Part shown: positions 8,680 to 15,705 of the stretch, piece after piece
Position numbering within the stretch: position 1 is the stretch's first letter
Layout: each line of letters opens with the position of its first letter
Origin: an uncultured Opitutia bacterium
GTDB taxonomy: Bacteria > Verrucomicrobiota > Verrucomicrobiia > Opitutales > Opitutaceae
Length of the DNA: 60,840 bases
Assembly (NCBI GenBank): GCA_903839035.1
Contig: CAIMAQ010000023.1
Coordinates: forward strand, 1 to 60,840
Reading direction: 5' to 3'
Made by a program: the position numbers and the translations under genes
The notes under the pieces: model-generated
Databases searched by the model: none
Told to the model about the DNA's origin: nothing
Seen by the model: only the letters and a program-made list of their open reading frames with translations

Positions 8680-8722
8680 GGATTGCCACGTCGCCCCTAA
8701 GGGCCTCCTCGCAATGACAATC
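8680..8722. repeat. Isolated core-B repeat (GGATTGCCACGTCG...GCAATGACAATC)
   Basis: The same B core as inside the composite repeats at 5.4, 6.9 and 14.7 kb, here without A arms. It abuts the stop codon of the 30-codon open frame at 8724-8816 and lies upstream of the sigma gene. The inner part has its own small palindrome CCCCTAAGGGCC. Confidence 0.75.
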
Positions 8723-8723
8723 T

Positions 8724-8816
8724 TTATAGGACGGCATACCCGATCAGGCCGAGGATGATCAGGACGGCGAGGACGGTCAGGATCTTCTTTTCCGAGGTGG
8801 TCAGGGGCAAAGGCAT
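8724..8816 (-). CDS. Putative 30-residue single-pass membrane peptide
   Basis: An ATG at 8816 opens a 30-codon frame ending TAA at 8724. The N-terminal part is MPLPLTTSEKK; residues 12-30 are almost entirely hydrophobic (ILTVLAVLIILGLIGYAVL), enough for one membrane helix, and the frame ends right there with no C-terminal tail. No Shine-Dalgarno sequence is present, but that is normal in this window. It lies between the exosortase fusion and the sigma factor, all on one strand. The clean amphiphilic layout argues for a real small protein; conservation could not be tested. Function unknown. Confidence 0.55.
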   Translation of the reverse strand: MPLPLTTSEKKILTVLAVLIILGLIGYAVL

Positions 8817-8892
8817 GGGCGGAAGAAGGGATAAGGGAGTAAGGGATATGGGGTAGGCAGAGGTGTCGCAGCGGGCAGAGGGTAATTAATCC

Positions 8893-8940
8893 GAGTTCAC
8901 GGAGTATCCTCGGCCCTCTCTGTGCTCCCACAGTGAACTC
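8893..8940. repeat. Inverted repeat GAGTTCAC...GTGAACTC downstream of the exosortase gene
   Basis: Perfect 8-bp arms flank 32 nt of word-like sequence (CTCGGCCCTCTCTGTGCTCC). It lies 18 nt beyond the exosortase stop and could act as a weak transcript-end stem or be another member of the dispersed palindromes. No T tract is seen. Confidence 0.5.
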
Positions 8941-8958
8941 AGTGCTCCGCGATCGAAT

Positions 8959-10656
8959 TCAGAGGCCGAGGGGTTGCAGGCGGGTGAAGAACGTTTCGAG
9001 GACGGGCTCGTGGGCGAGGTCGGCCCAGGGGCGGTTGCTGGAAACGCGGACGAAGAGCTGGTCGCCGTCATGGCGGAAGCCGTAGCGCCAGGCGAGGCGC
9101 AGGAGGGCGGCGGGGGAGTTGGTGCTCTGCTGCGTGATCGAGTGGCCGTCGTAGAGGTGCCAGTACCAGACGTTTTGCGGGAAATCTCCGCTGAGGAAGG
9201 AGCGCGACTCAGCCTCGGCGAGGCGGCGGCGACCGACGGCGAGGACCACACGGGGATCAGCCACGGGAACGGCTTCCCATCCGGAGCCCGGCCAGCACGC
9301 GTCGGGGGTGTGCGAGGAGACGAGGCTGACGGACGCCTGGCCGGGGCGCCAGTAGGCGAGATAGAGGATGATCTGTTCGGGTCCGCGGTCGGTCATCCGA
9401 GTGTAAGTCCGCTGAACCAGATGATCGGTGTGGAGCACGCCGCTGAACTGATAGAGGTCGCGGGCGGTCTCGACCTGCCAGCCCTCGGCGGCGGACGGCA
9501 GGATGGCGGCGAGATCGGGGACCGGGGCGTCACGGTGGAGCGCAGGGCGGGTGTTGGCGTAGAAGAAAAGGACGAGGACGGCGGCGAACGCCAAGCTGGA
9601 GACGAGGAGCCGGGAAACCAAGGAAGCAGGGACGACGGTCGACGGACTACTGACTACAGATTCCTGACCCCTGACTTCTGACCCCTGACTTCTGACCTCC
9701 GGTCGCTGATCGCTGCCCGCTGACGGCTGACCGCTATTTTTCCGCTCCAGCAGAAGGGCGAGGCCAACGAGCAGCGCGGCAGTCACGCCGAGAACGGCAA
9801 AGCCGGTGAGGTCGTGCCAGAAGCCCTCGATTTTGACGCCGGAGTTGGCGAGCAGAGTGAGGGTGAGCGAGCGAATGAAGTTCATCACGAGCGCAAGCGG
9901 GGGGGAGAGCCCGATCAGCAGCACGCGGGACCAGGGACGGCGGACGAGGCTGGCGGAGAAGAGCAGGCCGGCGAAGACGCAGGAGATGAGGCTGCGGACA
10001 CCGCTGCAGGCCTCCTCGATGCCGACGGTGGCCCCGCCGAGTTCGAGGATGTTACCATGGCGGACGGCAGCGATGCCGAGCAGGTGCAGGGAGCGCAGGA
10101 CGTTCTCCGTGACCATGAGCTGCAGGCCGAGGGTAAGCCGCGAGTAGGTGCCGGGAGGAATGGGCGCGCAAAGCAGCCACAGCGCGATCGCCGTGACGGC
10201 ACTCCAGTTGAAAGGAATGAAACGGATCGAGGTGGAGGAGAATACGAGGAGCCCCGCAGCCAGCAGGAGGACGAAGGAGAACGTCAGCGTGAAGCCGACC
10301 AGGTCGTGCGACCAGCCGAGGGAGGCGGCGTAGAGTCCGCCGGCGGCGAGGGCGAGGAGACCGAGGGCCAGGCAGGCGAGCAGGGAAGTGAGGGCGACCC
10401 ATTCGCCGCGCTGCGCTTGCTTAAGGTGATCGATCCTGGAGGATCGATCAGCGCCATGAAAACGGAGGGAGCCGCTGCGGCTTTCGCGCAGGAGGAGCAG
10501 GAAGATCACGGGCATGAAGTACCCGTGGGAGAGGTCGGGGTTTTGCTGCCAATGCGGCCAGAGGAGCAGGCCCAGCGCGAGGGTCAGCGCGACGAGCAGG
10601 ACCGCGCTCAGCTTGGTCGCGAGGGGGAGGCGCGTGAAAGGGGCCGGCGGGCTCAT
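8959..10656 (-). CDS. Exosortase fused to EpsI domain
   Basis: A 565-residue membrane protein. Residues 1-305 form a multi-pass exosortase core with the catalytic set Cys217 (EEACSGVRS), Arg262 (NFIRSLTL) and His281 (GFWHDLTGF). After a hydrophilic linker (about 308-343) and another transmembrane segment, residues 370-565 form an EpsI (DUF3485) domain with the conserved CWPGSGWE at 454-461. Exosortases are transpeptidases that process PEP-CTERM-like C-terminal sorting signals; fusion to EpsI is known in some exosortase types. The ATG at 10656 overlaps the upstream gene's stop (ATGA), so the two are coupled. The linker is encoded by a dispersed repeat. No PEP-CTERM substrate was recognised in the window. 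Confidence 0.92.
   Translation of the reverse strand: MSPPAPFTRLPLATKLSAVLLVALTLALGLLLWPHWQQNPDLSHGYFMPVIFLLLLRESRSGSLRFHGADRSSRIDHLKQAQRGEWVALTSLLACLALGLLALAAGGLYAASLGWSHDLVGFTLTFSFVLLLAAGLLVFSSTSIRFIPFNWSAVTAIALWLLCAPIPPGTYSRLTLGLQLMVTENVLRSLHLLGIAAVRHGNILELGGATVGIEEACSGVRSLISCVFAGLLFSASLVRRPWSRVLLIGLSPPLALVMNFIRSLTLTLLANSGVKIEGFWHDLTGFAVLGVTAALLVGLALLLERKNSGQPSAGSDQRPEVRSQGSEVRGQESVVSSPSTVVPASLVSRLLVSSLAFAAVLVLFFYANTRPALHRDAPVPDLAAILPSAAEGWQVETARDLYQFSGVLHTDHLVQRTYTRMTDRGPEQIILYLAYWRPGQASVSLVSSHTPDACWPGSGWEAVPVADPRVVLAVGRRRLAEAESRSFLSGDFPQNVWYWHLYDGHSITQQSTNSPAALLRLAWRYGFRHDGDQLFVRVSSNRPWADLAHEPVLETFFTRLQPLGL
9649..9735. repeat. Tandem CTGACTTCTGACCC-type repeat inside the exosortase gene
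   Basis: Successive CTGACTTCTGAC / CCTGACCCC units (9662-9697) are followed by CGCTGATCGCTGCCCGCTGAC and the 17-bp word GCTGACGGCTGACCGCT, which is also present at 5497-5513. On the coding strand it is read in frame as the low-complexity linker (about residues 315-341) between the exosortase and EpsI parts. Confidence 0.75.
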
Positions 10657-12179
10657 GGCTTTAGTTTCACGGTCGCCGGTCCGTTCGAAGGGCTTAGGGC
10701 GGGCACGACCGTGCCCGGATACCGCGCGATGAGGGCGTAGTTGACCTCGAGGGGCAGGGGCAGGGCGGGGAGGAAGGCGGTGATGCGCGTCGCGCTGCTG
10801 CGGCCGCGGAAGAACGCCTCGACGGCGGAGAGAAACGCGGTGCTGGAGTTGGAGTGATCCGTAACGAGCGAGCGCAGTTCGCCGAACTTGGGCCAGTCGG
10901 CGTTCACGCCGGCGGCGCACAGCAGGGAAAAAACGGCGCCGGCGGTGTCGGTGTTGAAGGGAATGTGCTCGGCGCGGAAATGGGCGTGGAGCTGGTCGAG
11001 CACGGCCTGGTCGGGGTAGCGGATCAGCTGCGCGGAGAGGATCTTGATAACGGGCAGGCTGAGTTTTTGCCCGAGCAACTGACTCGCGAGACGCTGGACC
11101 GGCCCGTGTGCGCCCTGGCGGGCATAGGCGGCGAGCAGCAGTGTGACGCGGGTCTCGTCGTCGAGGGCGGCGCCGTTGCGTCCAAGCAGGTCGAGGGCGG
11201 TGTAGACCTCACCCAGTTCGGTGAGCTGGCTGACCTGGTAGTAGAGTCCGTACGCCGGCACGCGGGACCAATCGGCGGCGGTCAGGAGGGAGCGCGCCTC
11301 GGCGGTGCGGCCGGCGACGAGCAGAAGCTCGGTCTCGAGCAAGGGCCGCCAGACCTGGGCGGCGGGGACCGGGGTATCGCGCAGCGCGCGGAGGGTGTCA
11401 AAGCGGTGGCTCTGGCGCGCAGCGAAGAACAGGGCACGCATCCAGACAGAAGTGTGCGGACCGGCGGCGAGGACCTCGTCATGGGCGAGAGTGGAGATGG
11501 ACTCAAAGTCGCCCCGGGCCAGCAAGGCGCGGAACCATTCCTGGGCGGTGTCCTCGCGCCGGGCGGGGTGCTCGTGGAGCAGACGCTCGTAAACGCGGTT
11601 GGAGAGGACGGGCTGGCCGGACTGGAGGCTCTTGGCGAGGGTGAGGCCGGCGGTGTAGTTGGAGGGGTCGAACTCGTAGGCGTTGGATAGATAGAGAATG
11701 GCCTCGGACGTGTGGTTGACGGCGAAGGCCTTTCGGGCCTTTTCCATGAAAAACCAGCCGCGGGCCTCGCCGAGCCGGTGCCACGCGGGCGGCCAGGCGA
11801 CATGGAAGACGTTCACCGGGTAGCCGACGACGCGGAGGAAAATGAAGACGGAGAGGACGGCGGTCAGGTAGAGGGTGGCGACGGCGCCGCTGTAGTAGCC
11901 GAAGGCGCGGCCCCAGAACGGGCGGACATCAGCGGTGTTGGCCGAGCAGCGCCAGCCCTGCGGAGTTTTGACGAGGAGCGGGCAGACGCGGCGGAAGCGG
12001 GCGGCGGAGGCCCAGTGCAGGCAGGCCTCGCAATGGGTTTCGAAGGCGCGGCCGGAATCGCTGGGACTCTGGCACGGGCAGGGAGAGCGACCGCGGCGCA
12101 GCTGGAACCAGGATTTCCGGGTGTTCCAGTAGAGGAGGCCCCCTGCGAGGCGGAAGAAGTCGGCGAGACGTCCGGGCAC
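10653..12179 (-). CDS. Membrane TPR-like protein with N-terminal cysteine cluster, exosortase-coupled
   Basis: A 508-residue protein with GTG start. Residues about 34-84 carry seven cysteines in a CPC...CEAC...CPLL...C pattern that could bind zinc or another metal. A transmembrane helix follows (YYSGAVATLYLTAVLSVFIF, about 98-117), and the remaining 380 residues are alpha-helical repeats of TPR type (for example AILYLSNAYEFDPSNYTAGL) predicted to face the periplasm. It is translationally coupled to the exosortase-EpsI gene (ATGA overlap at 10653-10656). No family name is recognised. Placement suggests it helps present or assemble exosortase-handled proteins or polymer, which is inference. Confidence 0.8.
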   Translation of the reverse strand: MPGRLADFFRLAGGLLYWNTRKSWFQLRRGRSPCPCQSPSDSGRAFETHCEACLHWASAARFRRVCPLLVKTPQGWRCSANTADVRPFWGRAFGYYSGAVATLYLTAVLSVFIFLRVVGYPVNVFHVAWPPAWHRLGEARGWFFMEKARKAFAVNHTSEAILYLSNAYEFDPSNYTAGLTLAKSLQSGQPVLSNRVYERLLHEHPARREDTAQEWFRALLARGDFESISTLAHDEVLAAGPHTSVWMRALFFAARQSHRFDTLRALRDTPVPAAQVWRPLLETELLLVAGRTAEARSLLTAADWSRVPAYGLYYQVSQLTELGEVYTALDLLGRNGAALDDETRVTLLLAAYARQGAHGPVQRLASQLLGQKLSLPVIKILSAQLIRYPDQAVLDQLHAHFRAEHIPFNTDTAGAVFSLLCAAGVNADWPKFGELRSLVTDHSNSSTAFLSAVEAFFRGRSSATRITAFLPALPLPLEVNYALIARYPGTVVPALSPSNGPATVKLKP

Positions 12180-12239
12180 GAAGCTGACGTTAGGTGGCTG
12201 GGAAGGAAGAAGGAAGAATGAAGAATTCAGGACCAGCAG

Positions 12240-12420
12240 GATCGCGGAAGCGCGGAGGAGTGAAAATACCCGGAGACGGAAGCCGGAGGTCGGAATATTT
12301 TTAAGGGGAAGCCAGAAACCAGGAATCTGAGAACACCCTCAATCCGATGCCATATTCCCGGCTTCCCCATTTTAAAATCCTGGTTCCCGGTATTTTCGCG
12401 CGTCCGCGCTTCCGCGATAA
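12240..12420. repeat. Composite palindromic repeat, copy 3 (A-C-A')
   Basis: Arm A (12240-12271, GATCGCGGAAGCGCGGAGGAG then TGAAAATACCCGG) and arm A' (12383-12420, TTCCCGGTATTTTCGCGCGTCCGCGCTTCCGCGATAA in part) enclose a second inverted pair: GGGGAAGCC (12305-12313) and GGCTTCCCC (12360-12368). It fills most of the gap between the TPR gene and the glycosyltransferase, which are divergently transcribed, so both promoters must lie in or beside it. Confidence 0.85.
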
Positions 12421-12470
12421 CGATTGGGAGCAGAGTTGCGCGCAGGCATGCAAACGGCATTTTTGGCCGG

Positions 12471-13202
12471 ATGCCTCCGCTCTTCTCATTGTGCATCCCG
12501 GCCTACAACGAGGCGGCGTTGCTACCGCGGTTGCTGGACAGCGTGGACGTGGCGCGGAAAAACTATCGCGGCGGGGCGGAGGCGATTGAGGTGGTGATTG
12601 GCAACAACGGCTCGACGGATGCGACGGCGGAGATCGCGCGGGCACGGGGGTGCGTGGTGGTGGACGTGGAGAAGCGGGCGATTGCGGCGGCGCGAAACGG
12701 GGCGGCGGCGGCGGCGCGCGGGGCGGTGCTGGGCTTTATTGACGCGGACTCGATCGTGCACCCGGACACGTTCAACCAGATCGCGGACTGCATGGCGACG
12801 GGGCGCTGCGCGATCGGCGCGACGGGGGTGAGGATGGAGCGGATGTCACTGGGCATCGCGCTGACCTGGCTGATGATGGTGCCGATGACACGCGTCGTGG
12901 GCGTGGACACCGGCGTGGTGTTTTGCCGGCGCGAGGATTTCGCAGCGGTGGGCGGCTACCAGGAGGCGCTGCTCGTGGCGGAGGACGTGGATTTCCTGTG
13001 GCGGATGAAGCGGCTCGGCTGGAAGCGAAAGGCGAAGTTCATGCGCACGCCGACGGCGCGGGCGATCACCTCGACGCGGAAATTCGATAAATACGGCGAC
13101 TGGCACTATTTCCGCATCATGTTCGGCTTCCCGTTCAAGGCGCTCTTCATGAAGGACGCCGCACGGAAGGTGGCGATGGCGTACTGGTATAACGACCGGT
13201 GA
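12471..13202 (+). CDS. Family 2 glycosyltransferase
   Basis: A 243-residue protein. The GT-A fold starts at once with LFSLCIPAYNEAALLPRLLD; VVIGNNGSTDATAEIA is the nucleotide-sugar region, and GFIDADSIVHPDTF (about 84-97) contains the DxD metal motif. VAEDVDFLWRMKRLGWK (about 158-174) gives the E-D catalytic base motif. There is no membrane helix, so it is probably cytoplasmic or peripheral. The sugar donor and acceptor cannot be predicted. It is divergent from the exosortase-TPR pair, so it may serve the same surface pathway. Confidence 0.88.
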   Translation: MPPLFSLCIPAYNEAALLPRLLDSVDVARKNYRGGAEAIEVVIGNNGSTDATAEIARARGCVVVDVEKRAIAAARNGAAAAARGAVLGFIDADSIVHPDTFNQIADCMATGRCAIGATGVRMERMSLGIALTWLMMVPMTRVVGVDTGVVFCRREDFAAVGGYQEALLVAEDVDFLWRMKRLGWKRKAKFMRTPTARAITSTRKFDKYGDWHYFRIMFGFPFKALFMKDAARKVAMAYWYNDR

Positions 13203-13249
13203 GGCGGAGATTAAGAGTTGGGAATTAGGATGGAGGAAGTCAGACCCGA

Positions 13250-13705
13250 TCAACTCCAGTGCTGGAGCTCGATGATGTTGCCCTCGGGATCGCGGGCGTA
13301 CACGACCCAGAGCTGGCCGGCGCCGGCGACGGGGGCGGTTGCGACTTCGCCCAAGGCACTGCCGCCTGCGGCGATGACAGCTGAAAGGGCGGCGGGTACG
13401 TCATCCACGGCGAAGGCGAGGTGTCCATAGCCGGGCTCATTGGCGACGGGCTTGGGGCCGGGGATCATTTCATCGTAGGTAAAGATCTCGAGGGTGGGGC
13501 CATCCTTGCCGAACCCGGGCAAGACGAGGTGCATCCCGCGGAGACGCGCGTTATTCAGGCCGGCGACGCGACTGATCCAATCACCGGAGATATCGCGTTC
13601 GGGCGGTTTCGGGACGCAGCCAAAAACGTCGCAGTAGAACTGGACCAGTCGCCGCCAGTCCCGGGCCATGAGGTTCGTGTGAACGTAGCGGGCCTTGATC
13701 GGCAT
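13250..13705 (-). CDS. Glyoxalase/VOC-superfamily protein
   Basis: A 151-residue single-domain protein with two beta-alpha-beta-beta-beta units. It opens with RYVHTNLMARDWRRLVQFYC, where the His is a likely metal ligand; GPTLEIFTYDEM carries a Glu ligand, GYGHLAFAVDD the second His, and DPEGNIIELQHWS the final Glu. These four positions form the usual VOC metal site. The family includes lactoylglutathione lyase, dioxygenases and resistance proteins; the reaction here is unknown. It lies just downstream of dapF-like on the same strand (22-nt gap). Confidence 0.85.
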   Translation of the reverse strand: MPIKARYVHTNLMARDWRRLVQFYCDVFGCVPKPPERDISGDWISRVAGLNNARLRGMHLVLPGFGKDGPTLEIFTYDEMIPGPKPVANEPGYGHLAFAVDDVPAALSAVIAAGGSALGEVATAPVAGAGQLWVVYARDPEGNIIELQHWS

Positions 13706-13727
13706 GGCAGACGAAGGCCGGACGGGA

Positions 13728-14582
13728 CTACACCTTCACCAAAAACAGCTCCGGGTGCATCGTGCCCTCGGCGACTTTGTTCACGGTGCCGGTCATGAGG
13801 ATCGAGAAGTCGGGGCCGATCTCGATGCCAATCTGGCCGCCGGGCATGTGGACGGTGACCTTGCTGTCGATCAGACCGAGCCTGTGGGCGACGGCGGCGG
13901 AGGCACTGGAGCTGCTGCCGGACGCGAGGGTGTAGCCGGCGCCGCGCTCCCAGATCTCGATCTGGACGTTGTTGCGGTCGATGACCTTCAGGAACTGGAC
14001 GTTGGTTTTGCGAGGGAAATTGGCGTGAACCTCGAGGTCGGGGCCGTACTTCCGGGCCATAGCCTCGGAGATTTCGGGGAGGACGATGACGCAGTGCGGG
14101 TTGCCGATGGTGGCGGCATTGAAGGTGAATTCACGGTCCTGGATTTTTATCTTCTCGTTCAGGACTTCGCGCGGGGCGCCCACGACCGGGATCTTGGCGC
14201 TGTCGAAGCTGACCTTGCCCATCTCGATGGTGAGGAGCTTGCCACCGTCCTTGATGACCGTCTTCACGTGTCCGCCGGGCGTCTCGACGGTGAACGTCGG
14301 GTTCTTGACGAGGCCCTGGTCCCAGAGGAAGCGGGAGAAGATGCGCAGGCCGTTGCCGGACTTCTCGGCCTCGGAGCCGTCGGGGTTGAAGATGCGCAGG
14401 CCGAACTCGCTCTGCTGGGACGGGAGGGGACCCCAGAGGATGCCGTCGGAGCCGACGCCGAAGTTACGGTGGCAGACGACGCGGATCTGCTCGACGGTGG
14501 GGGCCGGCTTCCAGGTCGGAAAGTCAGCGGGATTGAGGACGATGTAGTCGTTGCCGAGGGCGTGGTACTTGTAGAACTTCAT
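13728..14582 (-). CDS. dapF: DapF-family epimerase homologue with Ser in place of both catalytic Cys
   Basis: A 284-residue protein with the full diaminopimelate epimerase fold: KYHALGNDYIVL at the N-terminus, NFGVGSDGILW, NPDGSEAEKSGNGLRIF and WERGAGYTLASGSSSSASA. Canonical DapF has CGNGxR and ACGTG, whose two cysteines take and give the alpha proton when LL-DAP becomes meso-DAP for peptidoglycan and lysine. Here the codons are clearly serine (TCC at residue 75 and TCC at 221). The family assignment is firm; the activity is not. It may be a lineage-specific active variant or a repurposed paralogue. The ATG at 14582 fits the family start. Confidence 0.85.
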   Translation of the reverse strand: MKFYKYHALGNDYIVLNPADFPTWKPAPTVEQIRVVCHRNFGVGSDGILWGPLPSQQSEFGLRIFNPDGSEAEKSGNGLRIFSRFLWDQGLVKNPTFTVETPGGHVKTVIKDGGKLLTIEMGKVSFDSAKIPVVGAPREVLNEKIKIQDREFTFNAATIGNPHCVIVLPEISEAMARKYGPDLEVHANFPRKTNVQFLKVIDRNNVQIEIWERGAGYTLASGSSSSASAAVAHRLGLIDSKVTVHMPGGQIGIEIGPDFSILMTGTVNKVAEGTMHPELFLVKV

Positions 14583-14613
14583 GCGGAGGAAGGGCAGCAA
14601 AGGGGAAAAAGGC

Positions 14614-14799
14614 GGATCGCGAAAGCGCGGAATTTTAAAAAATACCGATCGCGGAAACGCGGAGGAGCGGAAAAGGCAGGGGGATCCAAGGCAACTGATG
14701 GATTGCCACGTCGTCCCTGCGGGACCGTCCCTGCGGGACTCCTCGCAATGACAATCAGAATTCCCGGTATTTCCGCTCCTCGGCGTTTCTGCGCTTATA
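14614..14799. repeat. Composite palindromic repeat, copy 4 (A-A-B-A')
   Basis: A short A copy (14614-14630), a full arm A (14647-14681, CGATCGCGGAAACGCGGAGG and on), core B (14700-14756) and arm A' (14761-14799). Inside core B the 13-mer GTCCCTGCGGGAC occurs twice. Arm A' runs into the end of the DUF4336 gene, so its stop codon (14795-14797) is part of the repeat. Confidence 0.85.
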
Positions 14800-15469
14800 G
14801 AAAGGCGTAAGCGTCGCGGAGGAGTTCCTTGGCGCCGGCGTCCACGTTGCGGCCGTGGCTGAGGACGAGGCGGTCGAAGTCCCAGGCAAAGATCCGCTCG
14901 AGGGACGCGCGGAGGCCGGCGCGGTCCTTGATCGTGGTGCGCAGCAGGCGCGAGGCGGCGAAGCAGTCGTAGCAGCCGTTGATCTTGAGCATCACCCGGC
15001 TAAGCCAGGGCATGTCGGTGCCGAGGTTGAAGGCGAGGTCGGTGAGGATAAGCGTGCGGCTGGCGCGATGGAGAAAGGCGACCTCGTTGAGGCGGGGCAT
15101 GCCACGGACCATGAGCTGGTCGAAGGTCCCGGCCCAGACGGGGTCGGGCGTGTCGCCAAGCGCATCGGTGAACTTCAGGTCGGGGCGAAACTTGGAGAAA
15201 CCGCGGGCGCCGTGAAAGCGGGCCGACGGGTAGGCCTGAAACCAGCCCTCGAGGTAGGTGTCGTGCATGGCGTTGGGCGCGACGATGTGGGTGACGGGGC
15301 CGAGCGCGGCGAGTTCGGCGCCGAGGGCGGGCGAGTAGGCGCAGGGCGAGTGGAGCCAGAGCGTGCCATCGGCGAGGCGGGCGACCGTCAGGCGGTGGCC
15401 GAGCTGCATGCCGATCACGGTGAGCGGAGCGTCGTAGTCCCAGAGATCAGGCGCGAGTGGGGTGAGCAC
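14795..15469 (-). CDS. DUF4336 domain protein
   Basis: A 224-residue protein with GTG start. It has the DUF4336 signature: an opening LAPDLWDYDAPLTVIGMQLG, then RLTVARLADGTLWLHSPCAY, HIVAPNAMHDTYLEGWFQAY and LSHGRNVDAGAKELL near the end. The fold is related to metallo-beta-lactamase-like proteins (an HSP/H.D arrangement and a terminal SHG), but the full metal site is not conserved. No biochemical role is established. The stop codon lies within a composite repeat arm, so the last codons may have been shaped by repeat insertion. Confidence 0.8.
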   Translation of the reverse strand: MLTPLAPDLWDYDAPLTVIGMQLGHRLTVARLADGTLWLHSPCAYSPALGAELAALGPVTHIVAPNAMHDTYLEGWFQAYPSARFHGARGFSKFRPDLKFTDALGDTPDPVWAGTFDQLMVRGMPRLNEVAFLHRASRTLILTDLAFNLGTDMPWLSRVMLKINGCYDCFAASRLLRTTIKDRAGLRASLERIFAWDFDRLVLSHGRNVDAGAKELLRDAYAFL

Positions 15470-15518
15470 GGCGGGTAAGTAAGAAGGAAGAAGGCAGAAT
15501 TAAGAAGTCCGGAAATGC

Positions 15519-15695
15519 GGATCGCGGAGACGCGGGGGAGCGGAAATGGCGGGAGTCGGAGACAGGAAATCTAAGGGGGTAGCCATGAAACACTACCGGA
15601 TGCCTTGTTCCTGGCTTCATGGCTTCCCCCTAAACCTGCCTGAAATTTTCTTCCCGCCATTTCCGCTCCTCCGCGTTTCCGCGTTTCCGCGATAA
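15519..15695. repeat. Composite palindromic repeat, copy 5 (A-C-A')
   Basis: Arm A (15519-15554, GGATCGCGGAGACGCGGGGG then AGCGGAAATGGCGGGA) and arm A' (15651-15695, ending TTTCCGCGTTTCCGCGATAA) enclose inner arms TAAGGGGGTAGCCATGAA (15572-15589) and TTCATGGCTTCCCCCTAA (15616-15633). A purine-rich word, AAGAAGGAAGAAGGCAGAAT (15481-15500), precedes it, as near 6.78 and 12.2 kb. It fills the gap between two minus-strand genes. Confidence 0.85.
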
Positions 15696-15705
15696 AAGGG
15701 CTGGC

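Noticed and set aside
9649-9735. Frameshift or split between exosortase and EpsI genes
   Set aside because: The frame is continuous through the repeat with no stop; it reads as one fusion gene.
5346-15695. CRISPR array made by the repeated GCGGAAACGCGGAGGAG arms
   Set aside because: Copies are kilobases apart, inverted and imperfect, with no regular spacers and no cas genes.
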